A stretch of 64,000 nucleotides of DNA from Parus major. Its lineage: Eukaryota > Chordata > Aves > Passeriformes > Paridae. Positions within the stretch are counted from its first letter, which is position 1, and each line of letters begins with the position of its first letter. The stretch covers positions 68,069,144 to 68,133,143 of the forward strand of contig NC_031769.1 in NCBI RefSeq assembly GCF_001522545.3. Reading direction: 5' to 3'. Below, one piece after another: positions 12,290 through 23,901 of the stretch. A program made the translations under genes and the position numbers. The notes under the pieces were generated by a model. That model ran no database searches. It was not told the origin of the DNA and worked only from the letters and a program-made list of their open reading frames with translations.

Positions 12290-15200
12290 AAAGGAACATT
12301 TCCCACCTGAAAGATGAAAAATACACTGAACGTGACCATTTTGGAGAGAATTCAAATAATACATAAGGGACCTGTTAGCATTTGTAGGCAACAAGAAGGA
12401 CTCAGAACAGTTATAGACTGAGGTTGAATGGATCTTAAAACACATGTGGCAAACAGCAGTTTCATTATGGGCTCCTACTAAAGCAGCAGTGACCTGCAAT
12501 TGCAGTGTGATACCTGCACAGGAGCTACAGAGGGTTCAAGCAGAAAACACAGCTCCCACCGTTGGCATGTCTTTAGTGTGGGAAACAGCCCCAAACTACT
12601 AATAGCTGTTATTCCTACAGCAAAGCCTGTAGAAATGTCAGGAAACCAAAGTTACAGACACCTGCAGGCAACTGCAGGAAGTTCAACACTACTTTACGAT
12701 GGCAACAAAATGGACTTTCTGACTCTCCAGATGAGTGTTTGCAGGTTAATAGTATAGAATCTCTAAACTCTTTAATTTGGAGGAAATAAGTGAAGTATTA
12801 TATTACCCTCTTTCTTTATAACTGGAAGAAGTAGGACTGAAAGTGGAGTTATAGACAGGAACATTTTGCAATAGGATTATCACAGACTACTTAAAAAGGT
12901 GAATTTGAGGAAAACCTCAAGGCTTTTAAAGATGCTTACTGTAGAACTGCTGATTTCCCTGAGTGGCAATAGTGACAAAATAACTTACATGACAAGTAAT
13001 ACACACTACTCCTCTCAGCCATGTGGTGATAAGGTCATGCTGCACTCAGTGGAATACAGCTGGGACACATTTGGCAGCATAGACAAAGCATGAAGTGTCT
13101 CCAAGCTTCACCATATTACAACTTCAACCCAAACCAGAGATAAACTAAGCTCCTGTATGAGGCAGTGGAGGTACGTCAGGATGGCAGTAAAAGGCAGGAA
13201 AGCAGAAATTTGCTTCTGAAGAGATCAATCCCTATATTTTGCAAGAGCACAAAATGTGCCTGTGAAGCCCATGATTAAGAAACTCTTCCAGGTGCTGCTG
13301 ATGCCAGGAGAGTGATTACAGACTCCAGCTGCTTATAACCCTTCTTTCTCTCTCATCCCCCCTCTTCCCTCTCTGTTCTGCCTCTTTCACAGCTCCCTAC
13401 ACAATATGGGTCTGTAAAAAGAGGCAGTTAGGAAAAAATTAAAAACCAGTACTACATAAAGCAAAGAGTTGCACCTCTCCTGAGAAGGAAGGACGGAAAG
13501 GCAGGTGAGCAGTATATCAACACTGTTCACTGCCTTATCCAGTTGTACTCATGGCCACCTACTGCACCACCTACTAGTAATTCATTTATAAGTTATGGTT
13601 GGATTATTTTGCAGAACCAGGCTGGGGACAGACAAACTTACTTGTCTTACTTTGCGGACAGCTCAGCTATTAGAACCAAGAGAGCATTTATTCATAGCTG
13701 CAGCAGGGTGGATGACAAGCAGGAACAACACCCAAAACATCTCCAGTAGTGCCTAGAAGTGGGAGCTGTCCTCCTGAACTAACTGCAGTGAATGGATCAC
13801 CTTGTTCCTGGCCATACAGAAACAGAATAGGACTATGCATGTCTAACAGGATAGAAAGGTTGCTTATTGTTGCCACAAGAAGTCCACCTATGATACAAGA
13901 GGTGTCGTTCTTGCTACCTGGCAGCTTGCACTTCTACAGGGTCAGCACAGTTCAGAACTATCATCATGTGGCACTAGACATGGGAAAGAGGATTGGTATC
14001 TGCACATTTGAGTACATTTGTTCATTTGCTACGTCACCAGGTATTAGTGGTGCGTTTCAGGTGTAAAACTCTGCAAGGGTGAAATCCCCTATTTTCTATT
14101 CCTTTGCTTTTAACTTTAATCACAACTATGTAAAACATATAGAAAAATACGTAGGTCTAATCCAAATATGTAGGCACGAGCAAACAGCTTTGCAGTATCT
14201 CATGGACCAGTATTTTGACTAACTTGCTCAGACATCTTGTTCTTTCCCTCTCACCCAGAGACACTCTGTTTGCCCTAAATGCCAGTACACACTGTCTCCT
14301 ACTAAGCTGACAGCCAAGCTCAGCAGTCTCTGCTGAAGGATATCATTCCATGTTCTGGTACTCCTAATGCAGGGCTGACTTCAAGTCTGTTTTTACTTAA
14401 ACCTAAGATGACTAAAGTGTTTACCAAAGCCAGCTGTTGTTCACAGGATAGCTTGGTAATTTTATGATGGCTCTTTTCTAATAAATCAAACACACAGAGA
14501 GGAGGTAATGACAAGTTAACATATGTATGCTATCTCATAAAACAAACAAAATATAAACAACATAATAATATCATCAGCATGATTCCAGACATGCTCATGC
14601 TGCCTTTCCTAAGCCCACATGCTAGACAAGTTCCTACCAAGTCCACTCAACATCGCCAAGAGTCTGCCTAAACGAAAATGAATCAGTGAGGGAATTACAA
14701 ATGTAGCTGCTGTTGAAAAAAGACAGAGACTCCACTTGCTCTTCTATTGGGTCTTTGTCAGCTGGCTACCTCTGTTTCCATCATGTTCAAGGCCCCTTGC
14801 CTCTACTTCCAGCTAGTTTATAGCCCTGAATTCTCCATGGGAGAGCACCTGCATTTCTGCCATCCTGGTTCCCCTGCGACCTGTCAGGATCACAAGTTCT
14901 TCCTGTTCTGCTACACCCTTCAGTTCCCACAAACTCACTAGCAAAGCCTGCAAGGTCCTCTCCTTTCTCCAGCCCTGTGTTTCTATGGCAGAGAGCCTTG
15001 CACCTAGCCTGGTGTCCAGGAGGTGCCAGTTTGTTAACATGCCAGTTTAAACATGATTCAGTTTACATTTCTAAATAGTTTAGATGAATATGTACTTTCA
15101 CCGAGGTAAGTAGGTCTCTACCACAAACTGCAGTGATGGCAGTATTTCAGAGATGACCTATGGGTCTCACTCCAATGGGGCTTTTACAACAGATGTTTTC

Positions 15201-16612
15201 AATGACGTTTTGAAAAGTAAAAGAATCCCTAAACTCAGATGCTCAAAATTAATAATCTTTTCTTATCAAAGTAATTTTATAAAATAAGAAACCTTCTCCC
15301 CTGTTGAAACTTTTTTTTTTAAAACCAGTCCAGCCTAATGTTCAAGAAGGGCCTTAATGATGATTTTTGTTGTCAGTCTTCTTTGGCAAGGAAGCTGTTT
15401 TTCTCTTCAGTTAATGATGCTCTGGAAACAAGGTTGCACAATTTATATCCTTGCATAGTGACAGATCAGTCAGTTCAGCTGACAGAGCTTTACAAGATGC
15501 TCCTCTGCTGCTACTCAGCGCTGACTTGTATTTTTATAGTTTCCTTTGAAGGCTCATATGCTTCTTATCTGTCTAAGAAGTGGGGTTGCCTGAGGGTAAC
15601 CGAGGTGAAAAGCACATGGTTTGCTGACCAGGCCATTCTGAGTAATATTGGGTGCAGTGCTTCTTTACTTCAAGGAATTCTGTTTCCAGTAATACCTTTA
15701 CATGATGTTTATCCTGCTCAAAAACTGTAGAAAAACAAACTCAAGAGCTATTCTTTAAATGAACTAAAGAGTAAAGTCTGCAGGTGACTTTTTGGGAGAA
15801 GAAAAAAAAAATTAAGCAAAATGGAACAAAATATGAAAAGGAACCATTTTGATTCACTGTGGGTTAATTAAATACCAACATACTTTGTCAGAAGAAATTC
15901 CTTAATTTTCTGTACCAAAAAAGAATACTCAAACTACCTTATAAGAACTTATTAAAGTCAATAGAGTCTTTCAAGAGATTTTTGGTGTCTTTTAATCTGA
16001 ACTTTAAAGAATATGATGCAACTCTCATTATGGTAACAGAGGCATTTTTTACAGAGGGAAGTTTACACAAGCCACAGCTCCAGTTACAGTAACCCTACCT
16101 CAGATCCCAGTTTAGAAGTCCCCAGTCCTCACCAATGGAGAGAAATACCAGATCAGAACAGCACACTTAAGATGTTCTTTGAAATAAAGGACAAACATAT
16201 GTACATGCCCTGACCCAAGGAGGCTTTTTACCAATTCCACTAATCTCTAGACTCTGGTGCTCATAACACAACTGCTGCAACTTGATACCCCCAGGTAATT
16301 ATAAATTCAAAAAGGATTATTGTAAAATTCATGGCCAGGACCCAAGACTACTGAAGTTTTTTATGTTCTTTGTTGTTATGTTTTACAGCTGCAAAGGAAT
16401 AATTAGAAAAAAATGAAGGTCTGTATAACAAGTAGACTTTTCCATATTTTTTCCACTCAAACTTGCTCAGCTTGTTCTTATACTTTTCACTTTTAGAACA
16501 CATTGGTTGTTCTTTCTTAAATGTCAACAAAACTAAAAAGCTGAGCATGTAGCAGAGCATATCCGTAGCTTGCAATGATTCCTGCCAAGATGAAACACAA
16601 ACCTGGGCTCAC

Positions 16613-17257
16613 CTTTTCATTTTTCTTCTTGAGCAGATCACCAGCTGTTGTCTCCGAGAAAACATGCATCCTAAAGGGATGTCCAGCTCCTGCCTTGCAA
16701 ACTTTACGTTTTTTAACATGATGTTTTACACTTGAATTATGAATTATTAATGTTTTCACCTTCTCTACCAGAGGTCCTACAAGTTTCTGTAGTCCAGAAA
16801 CACTTTGTTCAAGTCCATCTAGCCTTTTAACCTGCTGCTCTGCTTTCCTGTTTATATCAGAAAGAGATTTTTTCATTTTAAGGCAAAGTCTCTTCATTTC
16901 ATTATTTCTCATTTTTTTATTTCTTTCCGTCCTTGATCCAGGTTCAGATGTTTCCGCCTTTACCATCTCCATGTCTTTTTCAATGCAACAGATTTCTTGG
17001 GAAACACTGTTAAGCTTCTTAAGGACATTGTCTTGCAGAGTCAACAGTTTATCAATTTTCTCTTCAAGGGAGGCAAACTTCACATCCATGATGTTGAAAC
17101 TTTCAGATGTGCTGACATCACTTCTCTCAACATGCAGAATTTGAGGAGGTTCCATTCCATTATCTGGCCCTTGGTTTTGCAAAGTGTTTGGATTGAGTAT
17201 TTTGGCCAAGTTGTTGACCATAGACGTAGAAGAGCTCTGCCTGCTGGATGTGGTCAT
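16613..17257 (-). CDS. MYLK4: MYLK4 coiled-coil N-terminal exon (alternative first exon or internal exon)
   Basis: The frame from ATG at 17257 encodes 215 residues and ends at a clean AAG/GTGAGC donor (16613/16612), phase 0. Residues from about 58, MDVKFASLEEKIDKLLTLQD and onward to VLKKLNSVSQEI, align by eye with the start of MYLK3 (MDTKLNMLNEKVDQLL, then VTEKLQSM). That supports an N-terminal cardiac-MLCK-like coiled coil. A basic segment follows (KKMRNNEMKR, LCLKMKKS), then more heptad-like leucines and a K/R-rich patch near VKHHVKKRKVCK. The first 57 residues are Ser/Thr/Asn-rich. The frame stays open upstream of the ATG to a TGA near 17378, and a CAG at 17342 would give a phase-0 internal exon of 729 nt (17341-16613). 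That acceptor lacks a good pyrimidine tract, so I prefer the alternative-first-exon reading but cannot exclude the other. Confidence 0.75.
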
Positions 17258-17341
17258 TTTGCTGGTTTGGGTATGGGAAGGAAATGCTCTGATGATCAGC
17301 TGCTTGAGGACAATATCAGTTGCAAAGGCTTTCCATCCAGG

Positions 17342-17400
17342 CTGCTCAGATATACAGCCAAGTTTGGCAACTCCAGCTCAACTAATTTATAAACTACTCT
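17342..17400 (-). promoter_or_regulatory. Candidate internal MYLK4 promoter with TATA-like box
   Basis: On the minus strand a TATAAAT element lies at 17391-17385, about 130 bases upstream of the ATG at 17257. A start site around 17360 would leave a 5' UTR of about 100 nt. An E-box (CAGCTG) lies within that leader near 17297-17302. Muscle-type genes often use TATA plus E-box promoters, and this would produce the coiled-coil isoform. The evidence is motif-level only. The same DNA would instead be intron plus exon 5' end if the exon is internal. Confidence 0.35.
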
Positions 17401-19999
17401 CATGTATTTGACTAAAACAGAGAAAAGAGACACCCAAATTATTTAGCAGAAAAATGCCTTTCATCCATTCTTTTCTTTACACACACATATATATCTATCT
17501 GTTCCCAAATGAAGTGAATAGAGAGATGCATATCCTAAATGCACTCGGTTCAGTGACATCAGCCCTAGCAAGGACCAAACTATTTGCACTCCAATGGCAT
17601 TTGACAGCAAAAAGGCTACGCGATACATGAGAAGTCATTAAGGGTAGAGAGACTTTGGCAGTGGTGTTGTTGCTTTTCAAAAGCCTAGTATGTAATGTGA
17701 TCCCTGCTCTGAAGAGAATAAGGGTCCTTACAGGGAACTTAAATGTGGCTGCTTGAAATTGCTATGTTTTAAGGAAAACTTTTTAGATGAAAACTATTCC
17801 TTGAAAAGCCTGTTATGCCAGGCAGGAAGTCAACAAAGCATTAGAAAACAAATACATTAACAAAAATAAAACAAGAAGGAGATGCTGGAATGCAAATATT
17901 TTGAAAAATAAAAAATAAAAAAATATCAGAGCCTTTTATCCTATCCTATGTGTTAGCTACCATATAGCCAACTCTATATGCACTAGTAATTAGCTCCATA
18001 GCTAATATCTTCATTTAGTTCTGTATTTATCAAGGCTGTTCTAATTTGCCACAAATTAAGAGGCTTATGTTTTACTATGATCTGGTCATACAAATACCAA
18101 AACAGAATATTTGATAGAGACTCAGCTCTTTTCTTTGTTTGCCTGACAGTAAATGTCTTATGATAAGTAATTAATATTCCTAACTCAAACAGTATAATTA
18201 AGTTTTGTTTTTGCAAAAGACCTTTGTTTCTTTCAGAAAGACAACATAGGACAAAAAAGAAATTACTTTACTGGGAACAGGTCTTCCCTAAGAGTAGGTG
18301 TGAATTGTTGAACACATTTCATGTTGGTTAAAAAATAAAAAGATAATTTAAATGAAAGAATAAAACCAGAATTTCTCATCTCAAGACAGCTATACTCCAC
18401 AGGAGCAAGAAGTAAATCAGTATGGATCATCTTGATGATCATCATACTGCCTCTGAAACACAAAGAAACAGCTACCTTGGACAAATGACTGTCATAGATT
18501 GACCACACATAGGTCAGTCTGCAAAGCTGACACATCTTTTATAGAAATAAACTCATAAAATTGGCCAGCTGGTTGAAAAACAGCCAGACTGTTGCTCTGC
18601 TCAAAGGATCAGGAGCTTCTTTTGTGACCCCTGTGAAATATTTCTTTTGTCAACCATAGTTTCTTCATCCTTTAAACAGGGAGCATGAGGGATAATGAAG
18701 TAAGGGACATAGTGAGTTCTGGATACGTAACACACTAAATAGTCTTTCACAATTGCATGGTCTTCTCTTCAATTTTAGGTGCCAAACATGTCTTTTAGAG
18801 TCAGTCACAGCTGAAGCTTTCAAAAGCTTCCAAATGCATTCTCCCACAATCATTTGTGATTCAACATGTAGCCAGTGTTGATAAGGATAAGCTAATTCAG
18901 GAGCATGTTCTCCAGTTACTGCAGGTTCATAAATACATTTGTCACCTTCTGGGATCAGCATGTTACTACAAGTGAAAGTGAACTGTATTCATGCATGACC
19001 CTAAAACATGGATTGAAATCTCTTCTTTAAATTACAGAAATTACCAAGAGGTAGTATGTGTTACTGTGTACAGCATATTCACTGAGAAGGCTAAATATTT
19101 TTAAAATAGAAAACAGGATTTTTATAAAAACAATCAAACAACCATTTAAAGATCTTTGTTTCATGAAAAGAATAATATGCAGGACAGCAGTTAAAAAAGA
19201 GGAAGTAATAACAAAAAAAAGAACATCACATAATCTCCAGTGAAGTAGTTTTGTTTGAAGCCCATTTTCTTATTCTGTTCATCTCTGCTAGAAACATGAA
19301 CTAACAGTTTCATATCTGCAGAGGCCCCTACTGGACACAAACTTCCAGAAGAGGCATTTGCATGTCAGTTAACTGGCCAGGTTTGAAAAGGCATTTATCT
19401 TGGATGAAACATCCCTGCAGGAATTCATGGTCAGCTTCCCCCTGTCCCCTGCCATCCCTGCACACAAAAAATAAGGTTAAAGGTTGATTAGACCTTGCCA
19501 CTCATTCAGCTAGGGCTCCTGGCCTAGGGAATTTCATAGGCAAAGACTGTTAGGCACAAGGATCCTATTCAAAAGAAATACTTTGTTAAAGCAAGAAATT
19601 ATTAAAAGAAAAAAGGACATACAGATAGCAATGGTAAAATCACATGTTATATTACTGTGCACAGCCACATATGTTAAACATTTAAATCTCTTCTAACAGT
19701 TGCCCAGGGAAATACTATGTGAAATACCTCAAACCAGTACTATAAACACCAATAAAAGTTTTAAGCTCTGTGAGGTAAGATCCTATTATCAAGTATCATC
19801 TGTAAAGTCCTACTTTACCATGACATACAACCGAAAGGGTAGAAAGCAAACTACAAAAAAGCTTCATTAAAAGTTCAGTATGTTAGCAGTTCTGTCTGAA
19901 GGTGAACTGGAAGAGAGAACTGCTCTGTAGGGGCTTGAAAATATGAATTAATGAAAGAAAAATAACATCAGCTTGATTTCTAGGCTCAGAAGGCTCTTG

Positions 20000-20130
20000 C
20001 CAGTAACTTCACACCGGGGAATCTGTGATCGTTGCCTCTTGGTCTGTAAACTGGAAATAACCTTACATATTCAGATGCTTTTCAGGAGTTCAGTGAGAAT
20101 TAATTACTTAAGGGAAATCGTTCTGTAAAA
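20000..20130 (+). repeat. MIR-like ancient SINE remnant
   Basis: The stretch reads like the 3' half of a MIR-family SINE: TTGCCTC, then GTCTGTAAACTGGAAATAA (consensus TCTGTAAAATGGGGATAATA), then AGTGAGAATTAATTACTTAA (consensus GTGAGGATTAAATGAGTTAA). It is highly diverged and the borders are approximate. Confidence 0.55.
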
Positions 20131-22545
20131 AATAGTGCAATTTAAGTATTTGAATATTTCCTTCTTAGTACTGTGAATTATTACTGCTACATTATGCAAT
20201 TCAATAATACTATGTGTAAATAATTTGAGCCATTTATAATAAACAAATAGCTGAATGCAGTTTTTCTAGTAACTAAGATAATCTCTTAGCACTTGTACAT
20301 ATAAATGCACAAAGTAAGCTCACATAACAGAATTCTTATTTTCATCTCACAAATTTTAGTGATGACTGATCACTGGACTTGCACAGCACCAAATATGCTT
20401 AAAAGTCTGTTGGAAAATAAGGGTATGAGCTGCAGGAATAGGTATTTTTCATGAACTGAAAACAAAGAAATACAACTGATTGAAATACATTAGAAAGAAA
20501 GCAATTCCACTAGTTTTAAAGATGACATGCTTCTCCTTGTTCCCAATATTGCATAATACTACAATTCAGCATATTAACACTAGGCTGCTGCACTATGGCA
20601 GTGACAATGTCAGCTCTAAGGCTGACATTGAACCCTGGGAATTTTTTCACACAGGTGTAACAAACACCTGCTAACCAACTGAGAAAATATATGGTGTTTG
20701 CTAATCTGCCATACAGCTTAAATGCTTTAATACAGTTGCTGCTCTGTTGATGATGAATTCTTTTGAGTGGCTTTTACATGAAAGAAAGTTAACCTGTAGT
20801 TCTCTTTTACTTCAAGATCAGTTGGAAAAGGCCTTAAAGCAGCATATACAATTTTCCAAGTGTTGTGGCACTGAAAATTTGGAAGAAATAGCAATGAAGT
20901 ACCAACGGATACATTACTCCTGCTGTGACTTTCACATTTTTAACATGTCTGCAGATATGATACAGTGAGCCTGTAAGAGATGGCATAAAACTCTGTACCT
21001 TATACATATCTTAACATAGTTAAACAAGCTATAGTTGAAGATTGGACAGACTGGAGAAGTAAATTTTTCCTTCTGATTTCTCTCTTGAACTAAAATTTCA
21101 TCCAGTGTTATTTTCTCTGCACACACAAATATGGAAAGCTGGCTAGCATTATGAAATTATCCCAGCATAGTTCTATTAGCTGTCTGCTTCTGAACAGTGA
21201 GCCTCCAGTTCAGAGACGCCCAGACCAAGCTTTTAGCATATTCTGCCCCAAAGCTTGTAAAAGGCAGGAGGATCTCAGTTCTAAAGTGTTTGTAGAACAG
21301 TCTACAGTCTCATAGGCATTAGAGAAAAAACATTTTAAGAAGAAATTATAGCCCAGAACATCTGAACTGTTTCTAATCAGTAAAAATATGCAATATTTGT
21401 GGTTCTTTTAATTTCACATGACAACTTATCAGTCCAAAGAAAGCCTGCTTTCTGCTTAAAAAAGTTGTCTACTAAGTTTTCATCAATTCTTGGTCCTCTG
21501 ATCATAAAGCTGATCTGTTAACTACCCTGCCTTACCTTATCTTGTTCTACTGGACCCATGTTACCAGGAGTTACTCTCTCCCTCCATGCTTTTTTAGACT
21601 GAGTCTTCTCAGTTCAGTTCAATTCTCCATTTTTCCTAACAATTAAAGGTCCAGACAGTGCACCTCATAAATTTATGTCTGCTGGCATCAAACATTATAA
21701 ACAAGAATACAAGTGGAAATATTTTACTTGTAGAGTCTTATTCCAACATTTTCAGGCTGTAAGCCAAGTATCAGGATATGCCATATTTTGTGGAAGACTG
21801 CTACAACTGAACTTTATCTAGAGGATATGGTACACATGCATTAATTTTGAGTTCTTCTGAACAAGGTATCTCCAAAGCTCCCATGTCCAGTTTAGTATTT
21901 GACAGCAATGGAGGATTGGGGTGTTTGTCCCTCAAAAATGACATGGGGCCACCTGCCACGCATGAGTTTGCAGCATGTGTGTGTTGCACACACCATGTTC
22001 CAGCCATTCTTCACTCATGTTCTCCTTTACATTTCTGTCCCTGTGTCCTGGCAAGGATTAGGTTAACACAGAGAGTATATTAAGGGGAGTGGGCTGCAGG
22101 TATGTGAACAATTAGTTCTGACTTACTTTCTGAGTTTTCCAAAAATACTGTCAAAATTTCCCTCGGTGCAATTGGTTTCATCCTGTGCCATCCATGGATG
22201 ACTGATAATCTGTTCTTTTCCCTTTTGCGAATACAATTAATGTATTCAAAGTTTATTATTGCATCTCCCTCTCAGTGTTCTCCCAAATATATAGTTACAT
22301 TGCACACAAAAACATATTACCATTACTTAGAAGTGATCAGTATTGAGAAAAATGGGGGGATTTTTTCTTGAGTATTTTTCTGGAGAAGTTGCCTTCCTAG
22401 ATGAAAAGAAATAAAAGATGTTGTGAATTTTTAATAAATTCATTTGTGAAAATGGTACAAGCTAACATGTTATGCTGTATCTCCAGGAAAACAAGCTAAC
22501 ATTTTGCTTTCCTTAAAATATATGAATCTTCTTTATCTTCTTTTC

Positions 22546-22549
<4 letters not shown>

Positions 22550-22591
<42 letters not shown>
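22550..22591. repeat. A30-G-A11 homopolymer tract
   Basis: Thirty consecutive A (22550-22579), one G, then eleven A. It could be the tail of an old retrocopy or a simple-sequence expansion. No parent sequence was recognised on either side. Confidence 0.95.
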
Positions 22592-23828
22592 GCTTAAGTC
22601 TTTAAAATAAAACCTCAGGACAGAGAAGAGGAAAACTTCATAAATATACAGCAGGATGCTTTTCAGGAGCCCAAATAGCAAAATTACTCTCCATTATTTT
22701 TTTATTTCAATAAGTTAAAATAAGACCTTTGTAAGAATATCTACAGTTATTTTACTTCTCTGCTGACTTCTCATTTATTTTTATTCTTTGAAATGTCTAA
22801 TTCATGCCTTATATATCTCTGCCCTACATATCTGGAACTTCCATATTCTTCTTCCTTTCTTAAAATTAATTATTTCCTGCCATCCTGACCACGACTTTCA
22901 GCATTAATCCGATGGTTGATCTGAATTCACTTAATGAAAACTCATTCATAAATTAAGAAAGGTCAGGGAATATTTGTTATCCTATTTTCATGAAGTTGTA
23001 GTTCAAATTATCTATTCTAATGATCTATCATCTACAAATTAAACAAAAAAAAAAACCAAAAAAAAAAAACCAAACCACTCCTTTTTCTGAAACTGATCAA
23101 GAGAAATGCAGACTTTGTTCTCAGATTTTCCCCACCAATGAATATTTTGTGGCTGGACTGGCTACAACACATAGCAGAGGAGTTCCAACAGTATCTTTTA
23201 TATCTGAATCACCAATTGTGCTTTTGAGATAAACCATGTCTTTGTATTTTTCCCTGTTGTGATAGAGGTCATAAACTGTAGACATCCCTAGGAAAAAAGT
23301 CTGTCTCCTTTAATAATTTGCAAATAAAGTAATGCACAGCATGTTTGTGTTGAAGTCTCAGTAAGATCCATATCTCAGTAAGTCTCAAAGAAGGAATAAC
23401 TTGAGACTGGAGAACAGGAAAGCCACTAACCAAAATACTCAAAGGTTTCTATGTGCTAGTCACAAAGCTGAGAAAGCCTGTACACAGTAATGCACGTGAG
23501 AGTTAAAGCATGTCTGCTCTTTCTCTAGTGCACAAAAACATCTCACTGAGAAACAGTATAAACTTACAGCTGCCCAGCTCTGAAACAGATTAGAAAGCAA
23601 GCATGAAAGCTATGAACCAGATTCAGAAAGTCATGCTGTTTACTGAAAGTTCACAGATGTCCTTGATGGTAGAACAGAAAAACCATTCTCTTCCCTCTGC
23701 CCCCATTCCTCCCACCCTTCCCAATCAGAAAAGATCCATCAAGATAGATGAGGAAATTTATCAAAAAGGATGTATTTCTACAATCAGCAGTCATGTTGGA
23801 CTCCTTCACCATGGGGGCTGAAATAACT

Positions 23829-23901
23829 GCATCCCTAATTTTAAGGGACATACTGTATTTTAAGGGACATACTGCATCCCTAATTTTAAGGATACATACT
23901 G
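23829..23901 (+). repeat. Short imperfect tandem duplication
   Basis: GCATCCCTAATTTTAAGG occurs at 23829 and again 45 bases later at 23874. A partial third copy of the TTTTAAGGGACATACTG half lies between them. It looks like a local slippage-type duplication. Confidence 0.85.

Larger units (their letters stand above)
5349..16612 (-). other. MYLK4: MYLK4 intron, 11.3 kb
   Basis: AT-rich intron between the coiled-coil exon and the 67-nt exon. It contains a GC-richer LTR-like block near 8.9-9.4 kb and a 26-bp A/T palindrome near 12.27 kb (listed separately), plus simple T/A runs near 5430, 6780 and 15310. Several open frames of 60-130 codons occur on both strands (such as 15338-15730 plus). None has a recognisable domain, splice pattern or codon bias, so I read them as chance. 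Confidence 0.65.

Noticed and set aside
16997..17392. A 131-codon plus-strand frame antisense to the coiled-coil exon.
   Set aside because: It is the complement of a real coding exon and shows no recognised domain.
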